Assembly (NCBI RefSeq): GCF_002242805.1
Contig: NZ_MCGQ01000007.1
Span: forward strand, 744,001-808,000
Direction of reading: 5' to 3'
DNA: 64,000 nucleotides
DNA from: Streptomyces diastatochromogenes
GTDB lineage: Bacteria > Actinomycetota > Actinomycetes > Streptomycetales > Streptomycetaceae
Part shown: positions 26,709 through 34,425 of the stretch, piece by piece
How the letters are laid out: every line of letters starts with the position of its first letter
Position numbering within the stretch: the first letter of the stretch is position 1
Notes under the pieces: generated by a model
Told to the model about the DNA's origin: nothing
Databases searched by the model: none
The model's input: only the letters and a program-made list of their open reading frames with translations
Made by a program: the position numbers and the translations under genes

Positions 26709-27293
26709 TCAGGCGCCCAGTCGCGCCAGCTGCTCCGCGAAGGGCACCACGGCGCTGTCGTCCTCGGCCGGCCGGGCCGCCGACAGCCCCTGCATCAGGG
26801 CCGCCAGCTCCTGCGCGGCCTTCTCGGTCCGCTCGGGCAGGCCCTCCGCGCCCCAGTCCTCCGAGGCGGCGTACACGGCGGTGGGCACGACCACGGCCCG
26901 CAGGTAGGCGAAGAGCGGACGGAGCGCGTGCTCCAGCACCAGGGAGTGCCGGGCCGTGCCGCCGGTCGCCGCGATCAGCACCGGCTTGCCCGCCAGGGCG
27001 TCCTTGTCCAGCACGTCGAAGAACGACTTGAACAGCCCGCTGTACGACGCGGTGAACACCGGCGTGACCACGATCAGCCCGTCCGCCTCCGTCACCGCGT
27101 CCAGCGCGGCGGCCAGGGCGCGGCCCGGGAACCCGTTGGTGAAGTGGTGCGCGATCTCGACCGCGAGGTCGCGCAGCTCGACCACCTGGATGTCCACCGG
27201 CGTGTGCCGGTCCACGGCGGCGGCCAGCCGGTCGGCCAGCAGCCGGGTGGAGGACGGGACGCTCAGCCCCGCCGAGACGACGACGAGCTTCAT
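26709..27293 (-). CDS. NADPH-dependent FMN reductase, LLM partner (CE1759-like)
   Basis: A 194-residue flavodoxin-fold reductase that supplies reduced FMN to a partner monooxygenase. The N-terminal beta strand and phosphate loop appear as VVVSAGLSVPSSTRLLADRL, and the flavin loop as VVTPVFTASYSGLFKSFFD. ATAGTARHS-like IAATGGTARHSLV matches the CE1759 reductase subfamily that accompanies luciferase-like monooxygenases. The ATG overlaps the upstream monooxygenase stop (ATGA), so the two proteins form a two-component flavin system. Confidence 0.88.
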   Translation of the reverse strand: MKLVVVSAGLSVPSSTRLLADRLAAAVDRHTPVDIQVVELRDLAVEIAHHFTNGFPGRALAAALDAVTEADGLIVVTPVFTASYSGLFKSFFDVLDKDALAGKPVLIAATGGTARHSLVLEHALRPLFAYLRAVVVPTAVYAASEDWGAEGLPERTEKAAQELAALMQGLSAARPAEDDSAVVPFAEQLARLGA

Positions 27294-28375
27294 ACGGTGG
27301 TCACCTCGTTCTTGGCGAGCAGGGAAGCGTGGGTGGGAGCCTCCGGCACGTTCGCCGGGCGGCCGTTCGCGAACTCCTTGCGCAGCACCGGTACGACCTC
27401 CTCGCCCAGCATGTCGAGCTGCTCCAGCACGGTCTTCAGCGGCAGCCCCGCGTGGTCCATCAGGAACAGCTGACGCTGGTAGTCACCGGCGTACTCGCGG
27501 AAGCTCAGCGTCTTCTCGATCACCTGCTGCGGGGAGCCCACGGTCAGCGGGGTCTGCTCGGTGAAGTCCTCCAGGGACGGCCCGTGCCCGTAGACCGGCG
27601 CGTTGTCGAAGTACGGTCGGAACTCACGCACCGCGTCCTGCGAGTTGCGGCGCATGAACACCTGGCCGCCGAGCCCGACGATCGCCTGCTCCGGCGTGCC
27701 GTGCCCGTAGTGGGCGTAGCGGGTCCGGTACAGCTCGACCATCTGCTTGGTGTGGTCGGCGGGCCAGAAGATGTTGTTGTGGAAGAAGCCGTCGCCGTAG
27801 TACGCGGCCTGCTCGGCGATCTCCGGGGAGCGGATGGAGCCGTGCCAGACGAACGGCGGTACGCCGTCCAGGGGCCGCGGTGTCGACGTGAACCCCTGCA
27901 GCGCGCTCCGGAACTTCCCCTTCCAGTCGACGACGTCTTCGCGCCACAGCCGGTGGAGCAGGGCGTAGTTCTCGATGGCCAGGTTGATGCCCTGCCGGAT
28001 GTCCTGCCCGAACCACGGGTACACCGGCCCGGTGTTGCCGCGCCCCATCATCAGGTCCGTCCGCCCGTCGGCCAGGTGCTGGAGCATCGCGAAGTCCTCC
28101 GCGATCTTCACCGGGTCGTTGGTGGTGATGAGGGTCGTGGACGTGGAGAGGATCAGCTTCTCCGTCTTCGCGGCTATGTAGCCGAGCATCGTGGTCGGCG
28201 AGGACGGCACGAAGGGCGGGTTGTGGTGCTCGCCGGTGGCGAACACGTCGAGCCCGACCTCCTCGGCCTTGAGCGCGATGGCGACCATGGCCTTGATCCG
28301 CTCGCGCTCGGTCGGCGTACGCCCCGTGGTGGGGTCCGGCGTGACGTCGCCGACCGTGAAGATCCCGAACTGCAT
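27290..28375 (-). CDS. LLM class flavin-dependent monooxygenase (CE1758-like)
   Basis: A 361-residue luciferase-like monooxygenase with a TIM-barrel fold, which would oxidise an organic substrate with reduced FMN and oxygen. MQFGIFTVGDVTPDPTTGRT at the N-terminus, ATGEHHNPPFVPSSPTTMLG and LMMGRGNTGPVYPWFGQD match the CE1758 family. It is coupled to its FMN reductase downstream. A tight-spaced AGGGTGAGC ribosome site precedes the ATG. The substrate is not deducible; the pair is widespread in actinobacteria. Confidence 0.9.
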   Translation of the reverse strand: MQFGIFTVGDVTPDPTTGRTPTERERIKAMVAIALKAEEVGLDVFATGEHHNPPFVPSSPTTMLGYIAAKTEKLILSTSTTLITTNDPVKIAEDFAMLQHLADGRTDLMMGRGNTGPVYPWFGQDIRQGINLAIENYALLHRLWREDVVDWKGKFRSALQGFTSTPRPLDGVPPFVWHGSIRSPEIAEQAAYYGDGFFHNNIFWPADHTKQMVELYRTRYAHYGHGTPEQAIVGLGGQVFMRRNSQDAVREFRPYFDNAPVYGHGPSLEDFTEQTPLTVGSPQQVIEKTLSFREYAGDYQRQLFLMDHAGLPLKTVLEQLDMLGEEVVPVLRKEFANGRPANVPEAPTHASLLAKNEVTTV

Positions 28376-28466
28376 GGTCGCTCACCCTCCAGGTTGTTGA
28401 CGGTTCAACTATACCCCTGGAACGGCGCCCGGGTCCGAGCTATTCCCCCCTTCCCGCCGCTCCCCC

Positions 28467-28895
28467 CTACAGCGGCTTCACGAAGTGGAAGGCCCCGATC
28501 TCCATCCGTTCCCGCAGGTAGAAGCGGTGAGCGGCGGTGCGCTGGGTACCCGAGTCGAGGTTCAGCTCCTGACAGCCGAGCGCCCGGCCGCGCTCCTCCA
28601 GGTGCCCGAGGAGCGCCCGGCCGACCCCGCCGGACCGGGCGGACGGGCTGGTCACCAGGTCGTCGACGTACAGCTGACGCAGCGAGACGGTGTTGACCAG
28701 CACCCGCCAGCCGGCCACCCCCACACAGGCCCCGTCCTCGTCGTAGGCGGCGGAGAACCGCAGCCCCTGCGGACTCCCCTCCGCATACACCCGGGCGAAC
28801 AGCTCCTCGGTCAGATGCGGACGCAGCTCCCGCAGCACGGGCAGCACCTCGGCCCCGAGCCGCGGATCCCCCGGCTCCAACTCAACGATCTTCAT
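28467..28895 (-). CDS. GNAT family N-acetyltransferase
   Basis: A 142-residue GCN5-related acetyltransferase. The acetyl-CoA-binding motif A is visible as VDDLVTSPSARSGGVGRALL followed by GHLEERGRALGC, and motif B as LNLDSGTQRTAAHRFYLR. Length is typical for a stand-alone GNAT. It is cytoplasmic, monocistronic as far as can be seen, and the substrate is unknown. Confidence 0.9.
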   Translation of the reverse strand: MKIVELEPGDPRLGAEVLPVLRELRPHLTEELFARVYAEGSPQGLRFSAAYDEDGACVGVAGWRVLVNTVSLRQLYVDDLVTSPSARSGGVGRALLGHLEERGRALGCQELNLDSGTQRTAAHRFYLRERMEIGAFHFVKPL

Positions 28896-28927
28896 GCCCG
28901 CACCCTAGGGGCCAGCTCCCACCCGCA

Positions 28928-29106
28928 CTACGGCACCAGCACCAACCGCCCAGGCACCGCGCCACTCAGCCAGCCGCGCATGTGCCTTCACGGCCCCCTC
29001 CAGGCCGAACGCCTCGCCCCCAGAGGCTCAGCACGCCTTCGTCCACGAGCCACACCCCGTCGGCACCGGCCCCGAGCCGCACTCCCCGCACCCCAGGAGG
29101 CCCCCG
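28928..29106 (-). pseudogene. Decayed partial copy of the adjacent MDR oxidoreductase 3' end
   Basis: This stretch aligns with the last roughly 60 codons of the intact gene at 29107-29997. Both begin CTACGGCACCAGCACCA on the plus strand and share GTGCCTTCAC/GTGCGCCTTCAC, CTCCAG.CCGAACG and AGGCTCAGCAC.CCTTCGTCCAC. Reverse-strand reading gives FGLEGAVKAHARLAE against FGLEEAVKAHVRLAE, then a one-base insertion breaks the frame. A second indel lies upstream and a block of about 20 bases is missing. It is a remnant of a tandem duplication whose other copy has mostly been lost. Confidence 0.75.
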
Positions 29107-29997
29107 CTACGGCACCAGCACCAGCCGTCCGCGCACCCCGCCCTCAGCGAGCCGCACGTGCGCCTTCACCGCCTCCTCCAGACCGAACGTCTCGGCCACC
29201 CGAAGGCTCAGCACCCCTTCGTCCACCAGCCGGACCAGCTCCGCCAGGCGGGCCCCGTCGGCGCTCACCGCCACGGACGTGGTCCGCACCCCGCGGACCG
29301 GGGCGGGCTGCTGGCCGGGCCGGGCGCTGACGAAGGCACCCCCGTCACGGACCCATTCCAGCGCCGGCTCGCCGAGCATCGCCGCGTCCAGCACCGCGTC
29401 CACGCTCCCCGGCGCGACCCCCTCGGCGGTGAAGTCCGTGGCCCCCAGGGACCGCACCAGCTCCTCGTCGGCCGCCCGGGCCTGCCCGGTCACCGCGATC
29501 CCCCGGTGTGCGGCCAGCTGCACCGCGAACCCGCCCACCGCGCCCGCCGCACCGGTCACCAGCAGCGACCCGCCCGGCTCCAGCTCCAGCAGGTCGAGGG
29601 CCTGGACGGCGGTCAGCGCGTTCAGCGGCAGGGTGCCGGCGTGCACCGCGTCCACGGTGGCCGGGGCCTTGGCCACGGCGTCCGTCGCCACGACGACGTA
29701 CTCGGCGTGCGCGCCCAGCGGATCGGCCACGCCGCCCGCGAGGGCCACCACCTCGTCACCCACCTGCCAGGCCGCGGCCACCCCCACCGCGTCCACCGTC
29801 CCGGCCACGTCCCAGCCGAGCCCCAGCGTCCGGCCCGCGCCGCCGAAGAGACCGGCCCGCACGGCCAGGTCCACGGGGTTCACGGCACTGGCCGCCACCT
29901 TGATCCGCACCTGCCCGGCCCCCGGCTCCGGCACCGCCACGTCCACGATCTCCACGGCCTCCGGACCACCGAACGTCGTCACCACAGCAGCACGCAT
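29107..29997 (-). CDS. NADP-dependent quinone-type oxidoreductase (MDR superfamily)
   Basis: A 296-residue medium-chain dehydrogenase/reductase of the zinc-independent quinone oxidoreductase type, which reduces enones or quinones with NADPH. The substrate-binding half starts MRAAVVTTFGGPEAVEIVD and contains VNPVDLAVRAGLFGG. The Rossmann nucleotide loop is LLVTGAAGAVGGFAVQLA. No structural-zinc Cys cluster is present. It is divergent from an HxlR-type regulator with a 133-bp shared promoter region containing a GGTAA-GTAG-TTACC palindrome, so regulation by that neighbour is likely. Confidence 0.9.
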   Translation of the reverse strand: MRAAVVTTFGGPEAVEIVDVAVPEPGAGQVRIKVAASAVNPVDLAVRAGLFGGAGRTLGLGWDVAGTVDAVGVAAAWQVGDEVVALAGGVADPLGAHAEYVVVATDAVAKAPATVDAVHAGTLPLNALTAVQALDLLELEPGGSLLVTGAAGAVGGFAVQLAAHRGIAVTGQARAADEELVRSLGATDFTAEGVAPGSVDAVLDAAMLGEPALEWVRDGGAFVSARPGQQPAPVRGVRTTSVAVSADGARLAELVRLVDEGVLSLRVAETFGLEEAVKAHVRLAEGGVRGRLVLVP

Positions 29998-30085
29998 GTC
30001 AACTCTCCCCGATTACAAGACATTTGATGTACTTCGCGGCAATTTCCCGGCCGCAGCACCAACCCTAGGAGAGCTACTATCCATC

Positions 30086-30099
30086 GGTAAGTAGTTACC
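30086..30099. promoter_or_regulatory. Palindrome between MDR oxidoreductase and HxlR genes
   Basis: GGTAAGTAGTTACC: perfect 5-bp arms around GTAG, in the 133-bp divergent promoter region. This AT-richer motif stands out from its surroundings and is the best candidate for the HxlR-type regulator's binding site. Confidence 0.5.
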
Positions 30100-30130
30100 T
30101 GAGAGTGCGTAGGGGACCCGGAGGAGAGCC

Positions 30131-30532
30131 ATGGCGACCACAACCGCAGCCCAGCGGCGCGAGCAGGCCCGTATCGACTACGACGCCTTCCTCGCCGCCT
30201 GCCCCACCAACCACCTCCTCGGCAGGCTCAGCGACAAATGGGTCGGCCTCGTCGTCGCCGCCCTGTCCCCCGGCCCCATGCGCTACAGCGACATCGGCCG
30301 CAAGATCGCCGGCGTCAGCCCCAAGATGCTCACCCAGACCCTGCGCACCCTGGAACGCGACGGCATCGTCTCCCGCACGGTCACCCCGTCCGTCCCGGTC
30401 CGGGTCGACTACGCACTCACCCCGCTCGGCCGCAGCCTCGCCGGCCTGCTGACCGCGGTGAAGCAGTGGGCGGAGACCCACTTCGACGAGGTACAGGAGG
30501 CCCGCGAGCAGTACGACGCGGAGAACGCCTAG
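30131..30532 (+). CDS. HxlR family winged-helix transcriptional regulator
   Basis: A 133-residue MarR/HxlR-type regulator. The pattern LLGRLSDKWVGLVVAALSPG followed by RYSDIGRKIAGVSPKMLTQT and LRTLERDGIVSRTV is diagnostic of HxlR winged helices. One Cys (Cys24, AACPTN) sits where redox- or quinone-sensing members such as YodB/QorR carry their sensor Cys. It is divergent from a quinone oxidoreductase gene, which fits a QorR-like redox switch (inference). GGAGGAGAGCC precedes the ATG. The stop shares a CTAG with the convergent MarR gene's stop. Confidence 0.92.
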   Translation: MATTTAAQRREQARIDYDAFLAACPTNHLLGRLSDKWVGLVVAALSPGPMRYSDIGRKIAGVSPKMLTQTLRTLERDGIVSRTVTPSVPVRVDYALTPLGRSLAGLLTAVKQWAETHFDEVQEAREQYDAENA

Positions 30533-31008
30533 CCGCGCCCCTCCCGCAACCGGGCGATCTGCTCCCCGCCGAACTCCACGGTCCGCTCCATGTGCCGGAT
30601 GATCACGGCCAGTTCGGCGTCGTCCAGCTCGTCGAAGATCCGGGACCAGTCACCGGCCAGCGCGTCCCACATCCGCCCGAACTCGGCGATCTTCTCCGGC
30701 ACGGTCGCCACCAGCACCCGCCGCCGGTCCGTGTCGTCCCGCTGCCGTACGACGTAGCCCGCCCGCTCCAGCCGGTCCACCAGCCGGGTGGCCGACCCGG
30801 TCGTCAGCCCCGTCAGCTCCGCGACCCGGCCGGTGGTGACCGGCTCCGCCTCCAGCGTGAGCAGGTTCAGGCACTGCAGGTCGGTGGGGTGCAGCCCGAT
30901 CCGGTCGGCCACGGCCTGGTTGAACAGGGCGTACGACGCCATGTACCGCCGGGACACCACGCCCAGCTCCGCCAGCAGCCTGGACCGCCCGGTCCCGTTC
31001 CCGGCCAT
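30529..31008 (-). CDS. MarR family transcriptional regulator
   Basis: A 159-residue MarR-type dimeric regulator. The winged helix is seen as TTGRVAELTGLTTGSATRLV and DRLERAGYVVRQRDDTDRRR, the hallmark DxRR wing. N- and C-terminal helices for dimerisation flank it. The first residues come from an ATG at 31008. Its last codon overlaps the HxlR gene by four bases at a shared CTAG. The upstream neighbour on the same strand is a secreted protein gene 54 bp away. Ligand and targets unknown. Confidence 0.92.
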   Translation of the reverse strand: MAGNGTGRSRLLAELGVVSRRYMASYALFNQAVADRIGLHPTDLQCLNLLTLEAEPVTTGRVAELTGLTTGSATRLVDRLERAGYVVRQRDDTDRRRVLVATVPEKIAEFGRMWDALAGDWSRIFDELDDAELAVIIRHMERTVEFGGEQIARLREGRG

Positions 31009-31062
31009 GCCGCACTCCCCTTCGTCTGCGTGGTGCAGAGATCGTACGACGGTCCGGGCGCC

Positions 31063-31533
31063 TCAGAAGGCGTACGCGTCCCCGGTGTCGAGGACGAGGA
31101 CCTTGAGCTGGTCGTTCGAGCGGTCCTTGTCGACCGCGCCACCGTTCCAGGCGGTGTCGACCTCCAGCGTGACCTCCGACGGCTCCTCCGCGAGCCGCAC
31201 GGTCACCCCGAGCTGCTCCCCGGACTCGCCCGGGGCCAGCGCCCCGGTGTCGCACACCACCGTCCGCTCGTCCGTCCGCGCGCACCCGCCCGGCAGCTGC
31301 TGCTCCTCGGCGAGCGGCACCGACCAGCGCAGCTGCACACTCGCGCCCGACACGGCCTCGGGCCCGTCGTTGTGCGGAGTGACCAGGACCTCCACCCGGG
31401 CCCCGTCCATGACGGCACTCCCGTGAAAGGACAGATCGGCCTCGGGCGCGGCGGCGGCCCCGGCCGGCCCGGCCACGCCCGCGGCCACCAGTACGGCACC
31501 GCACGCACCCAGCACCCACGACCTCATCCGCAT
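31063..31533 (-). CDS. Secreted DUF11-like beta-sandwich protein
   Basis: A 156-residue exported protein. A signal peptide covers about residues 1-28 ([20 protein letters not shown], then AAA). The mature part looks like a single DUF11/CARDB-type Ig-like domain: [20 protein letters not shown], two Cys ([11 protein letters not shown]) that may form a disulfide, and [17 protein letters not shown]. No anchor is present, so it is probably released. Function unknown. Confidence 0.78.
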   Translation of the reverse strand: MRMRSWVLGACGAVLVAAGVAGPAGAAAAPEADLSFHGSAVMDGARVEVLVTPHNDGPEAVSGASVQLRWSVPLAEEQQLPGGCARTDERTVVCDTGALAPGESGEQLGVTVRLAEEPSEVTLEVDTAWNGGAVDKDRSNDQLKVLVLDTGDAYAF

Positions 31534-31670
31534 GCCACCTCGCCTCAGACCTTGTCCTCAGAATTCGTCCTCGGACCGCGTCCCGTATGCCGTACGGATG
31601 TATGCCACGCGAGCCGGTCGTCCACCGCCCTCCATCAGGTGACACCACACCCGCGTGCGAAGCTGCCCGC

Positions 31671-32009
31671 ATGTCGATCCTCCGCTCCGCCGCCCTGTTC
31701 GTCGTCGCCGCGCTGTTCGAGATCGGCGGCGCCTGGCTGGTCTGGCAGGGCGTACGCGAACACCGCGGCTGGCTGTGGATGACCGGCGGGGTCCTGGCCC
31801 TGGGCGCCTACGGTTTCGTCGCCACCTTCCAGCCGGACGCGCACTTCGGCCGCATCCTGGCCGCGTACGGCGGGATCTTCGTGGCCGGCTCGCTCCTGTG
31901 GGGCGTGGTCGCCGACGGCTTCCGGCCCGACCGCTGGGACATCACCGGAGCCCTGATCTGCCTGGCCGGCATGGCCGTGATCATGTGGGCCCCGAGGAAC
32001 GGCACCTGA
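31671..32009 (+). CDS. YnfA/UPF0060 family small membrane protein
   Basis: A 112-residue protein with four closely spaced helices, the SMR-like YnfA fold. [40 protein letters not shown] and [13 protein letters not shown] match the family closely. Members are putative small multidrug-resistance-type exporters, though transport has been shown for few. ATG 31671 gives the standard length; no strong ribosome site is visible. The SDR gene follows 52 bp downstream on the same strand. Confidence 0.93.
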   Translation: MSILRSAALFVVAALFEIGGAWLVWQGVREHRGWLWMTGGVLALGAYGFVATFQPDAHFGRILAAYGGIFVAGSLLWGVVADGFRPDRWDITGALICLAGMAVIMWAPRNGT

Positions 32010-32061
32010 CCCTCGCCTAGGCTGGAGGAGCGCCCACCCTTCTCTCTCCCAGGAGCAGCCC

Positions 32062-32838
32062 ATGGCCCCCGCCGCCCCGTCCGCAGCCTCCCGCATCGCC
32101 GTCGTCACGGGTGCGAGCAGCGGCATCGGCGCCGCCACGGCCCGGCAGCTCGCCGAGGCCGGATACCGCGTCGTCCTCACGGCCCGCCGCGTGGACCGTA
32201 TCGAGGCGCTGGCTAAGGAGATCAACGCGGCCGGCCACGCGGCGACGGCCTACCAGCTGGACGTGACGGACCGCGCCGCCGTCGACGAGTTCGCCACGGC
32301 CTTCCAGACGATCGGCGTGCTGGTCAACAACGCCGGCGGAGCCCTGGGCGCGGACCCGGTGGCCACCGGCGACCCGGCCGACTGGCGCACGATGTACGAG
32401 ACGAACGTCCTCGGCACCCTGAACCTGACGCAGGCCCTGCTCCCGAAGCTGGAGGCGAGCGGCGACGGCGTGGTGGTCGTGGTGTCCTCCACGGCGGGCC
32501 ACGGCACCTACGAGGGCGGCGGCGGCTATGTGGCCGCCAAGCACGGCGCGCACGTCCTCGCCGAGACGCTGCGCCTGGAGATCGTCGGCCTGCCGGTCCG
32601 GGTGATCGAGATCGCCCCCGGCATGGTCAAGACGGACGAGTTCGCGCTGACCCGCTTCGGTGGCGACACGGAGCGGGCGGAGAAGGTCTACCAGGGCGTG
32701 GCCGAGCCCCTCACCGCCGACGACGTGGCCGAGACGATCACCTGGGCGGTCACCCGCCCCAGCCACGTCAACGTGGACCTCCTGGTCCTGCGCCCCCGCG
32801 CCCAGGCCTCCAACACCAAGGTGCACCGGGAGCTGTGA
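32062..32838 (+). CDS. SDR family NAD(P)-dependent oxidoreductase
   Basis: A 258-residue classical short-chain dehydrogenase/reductase of the YdfG type. The cofactor motif is VVTGASSGIGAAT, with an Arg-rich stretch (TARRVDR) after the second strand that favours NADP. NNAGG and the catalytic Ser (VVSSTAGHG) and YVAAKHG (Tyr-x3-Lys) are present. The C-terminal ITWAVTRPSHVNVDLLVLRP is typical of serine/3-hydroxy acid dehydrogenases. The stop overlaps the next ATG (TGATG), coupling it to a tiny membrane protein. The substrate is probably a hydroxy acid or aldehyde. Confidence 0.93.
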   Translation: MAPAAPSAASRIAVVTGASSGIGAATARQLAEAGYRVVLTARRVDRIEALAKEINAAGHAATAYQLDVTDRAAVDEFATAFQTIGVLVNNAGGALGADPVATGDPADWRTMYETNVLGTLNLTQALLPKLEASGDGVVVVVSSTAGHGTYEGGGGYVAAKHGAHVLAETLRLEIVGLPVRVIEIAPGMVKTDEFALTRFGGDTERAEKVYQGVAEPLTADDVAETITWAVTRPSHVNVDLLVLRPRAQASNTKVHREL

Positions 32839-32984
32839 TGCCGAACGAGGACTCTCCGGAGAAGCGCCGCCTGGCCGAGGAGACCAGGAACGAACGCCAG
32901 GTCTGGTACTTCCTGGGCTACTTCCTCTTCGGCATCCACGTCATCGCGTTCGTGATGATCTACGCGGTACGCCACGCGAAGTGA
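32838..32984 (+). CDS. 48-residue single-helix membrane protein
   Basis: A small protein starting at the ATG that overlaps the SDR stop codon. A charged N-terminal half (NEDSPEKRRLAEETRNERQV) is followed by one hydrophobic helix (WYFLGYFLFGIHVIAFVMIY) and the basic end AVRHAK. The layout is like the DUF6126-type small proteins found in Streptomyces; I am not certain of that name. Translational coupling suggests that it is made together with the SDR, perhaps to tether or modulate it. Confidence 0.75.
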   Translation: MPNEDSPEKRRLAEETRNERQVWYFLGYFLFGIHVIAFVMIYAVRHAK

Positions 32985-33016
32985 GCGATCGGGGCTGACG
33001 GCACCCGAGGTTGCCG

Positions 33017-34210
33017 TCAGCCCTTCACGCACACCACCTGCTTGAGCTTGGCCACGACCTCCACCAGGTCCCGCTGCTGGTCGATGACCTGGTCGATGGA
33101 CTTGTAGGCACCGGGGATCTCGTCCACGACGCCGGAGTCCTTGCGGCACTCCACGCCCCGGGTCTGGTCCTCCAGGTCCTTGGTCGAGAAGCGCCGCTTG
33201 GCCGCGTTGCGGCTCATCCGCCGACCCGCGCCGTGCGAGGCCGAGTTGAAGGCCTTCTCGTTCCCGAGGCCCTTCACGATGTACGAGCCCGTGCCCATCG
33301 AGCCCGGGATGATCCCGTAGTCGCCGGAGCCGGCCCGGATCGCGCCCTTGCGGGTCACCAGCAGGTCCATGCCCTCGTACCGCTCCTCCGCCACGTAGTT
33401 GTGGTGGCAGGAGATCTCCTGCTCGAAAGTCGGCTTCGCCTTCTTGAACTCCTTGCGGATCACGTCCTTCAGGAGCGCCATCATGAGCGCGCGGTTGTAC
33501 TTGGCGTACTCCTGCGCCCAGAACAGGTCGTTGCGGTAGGCCGCCATCTGCGGGGTGTCCGCGACGAAGACGGCGAGGTCACGGTCGACCAGGCCCTGGT
33601 TGTGCGGGAGCTTCTGCGCGACACCGATGTGGTGCTCGGCGAGTTCCTTGCCGATGTTCCGGGAACCGGAGTGCAGCATCAGCCAGACGGCACCGGTGGT
33701 GTCCGTGCAGACCTCGATGAAGTGGTTGCCCGAACCCAGCGTGCCCATCTGCTTGGTGGCCCGCTCCTCACGGAAGTGCACCGCCTCGGCGACACCGTGG
33801 AACCGCTTCCAGAAGTCGTCCCACCCGGCCGTCGCCAGCCCGTGGAACTGTCCCGGGTCCGCGGGATCCTCATGCATCCCCCGCCCCACCGGGATCGCCT
33901 GCTCGATCTTCGACCGCAGCCGCGACAGATCCCCCGGCAGGTCGTTGACGGTCAGCGACGTCTTCACCGCCGACATCCCGCAGCCGATGTCCACCCCCAC
34001 CGCGGCAGGGCATACCGCGCCCTGCATGGCGATGACCGACCCGACCGTCGCACCCTTTCCGAAGTGCACGTCCGGCATCACGGCCAGGCCCTTGATCCAG
34101 GGCAGGGTGGCCACGTTCTGCAGCTGGCGCAGGGCCACGTCCTCCACCGTCGCGGGGTCCGTCCACATCCGGATCGGGACCTTCGCGCCCGGCATCTCCA
34201 CGTACGACAT
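33017..34210 (-). CDS. rtcB: RtcB-type RNA ligase
   Basis: About 397 residues. RtcB joins RNA 2',3'-cyclic phosphate or 3'-phosphate ends to 5'-OH ends using GTP and Mn2+. Metal and nucleotide motifs are all visible: DVHFGKGATVGSVIA, AVGVDIGCGM (Mn-binding Cys), GTLGSGNHFIEV, HSGSRNIG, CHHNYV and SASHGAGRRMSR with the guanylylated His. The ATG at 34210 is preferred because GAGGA lies about 6 bases upstream; ATG 34222 is in frame. No archease or RtcA/RtcR gene is nearby. The 200-bp upstream region is AT-rich for this genome. Confidence 0.94.
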   Translation of the reverse strand: MSYVEMPGAKVPIRMWTDPATVEDVALRQLQNVATLPWIKGLAVMPDVHFGKGATVGSVIAMQGAVCPAAVGVDIGCGMSAVKTSLTVNDLPGDLSRLRSKIEQAIPVGRGMHEDPADPGQFHGLATAGWDDFWKRFHGVAEAVHFREERATKQMGTLGSGNHFIEVCTDTTGAVWLMLHSGSRNIGKELAEHHIGVAQKLPHNQGLVDRDLAVFVADTPQMAAYRNDLFWAQEYAKYNRALMMALLKDVIRKEFKKAKPTFEQEISCHHNYVAEERYEGMDLLVTRKGAIRAGSGDYGIIPGSMGTGSYIVKGLGNEKAFNSASHGAGRRMSRNAAKRRFSTKDLEDQTRGVECRKDSGVVDEIPGAYKSIDQVIDQQRDLVEVVAKLKQVVCVKG

Positions 34211-34327
34211 CACGTTCCTCATTCCCCCGACAAAACAACAAATGGCTTAAAAGCATCAAAACGCAAAAGCGGCGCCAAGGTCTACGAAAAGGGACAAGGG
34301 ACCGGCGTCCACGGCAGTGCGTGCGAT

Positions 34328-34338
34328 ACACATTGTGT
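34328..34338. promoter_or_regulatory. ACACA-T-TGTGT palindrome in the rtcB/lipoprotein intergenic region
   Basis: A short perfect inverted repeat (ACACATTGTGT) in the divergent promoter region 34211-34425, which also contains an A-rich stretch (34228-34270) just upstream of rtcB. It is a possible operator for either gene; nothing ties it to a particular regulator. Confidence 0.35.
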
Positions 34339-34425
34339 CCAGGGAGCGCCTCGCTGCGGCAAGCGATTAACCAGCGGGGACACTGGACCACCGAACGAAC
34401 ACACACCGTCGAGAGGAGCCCGACC

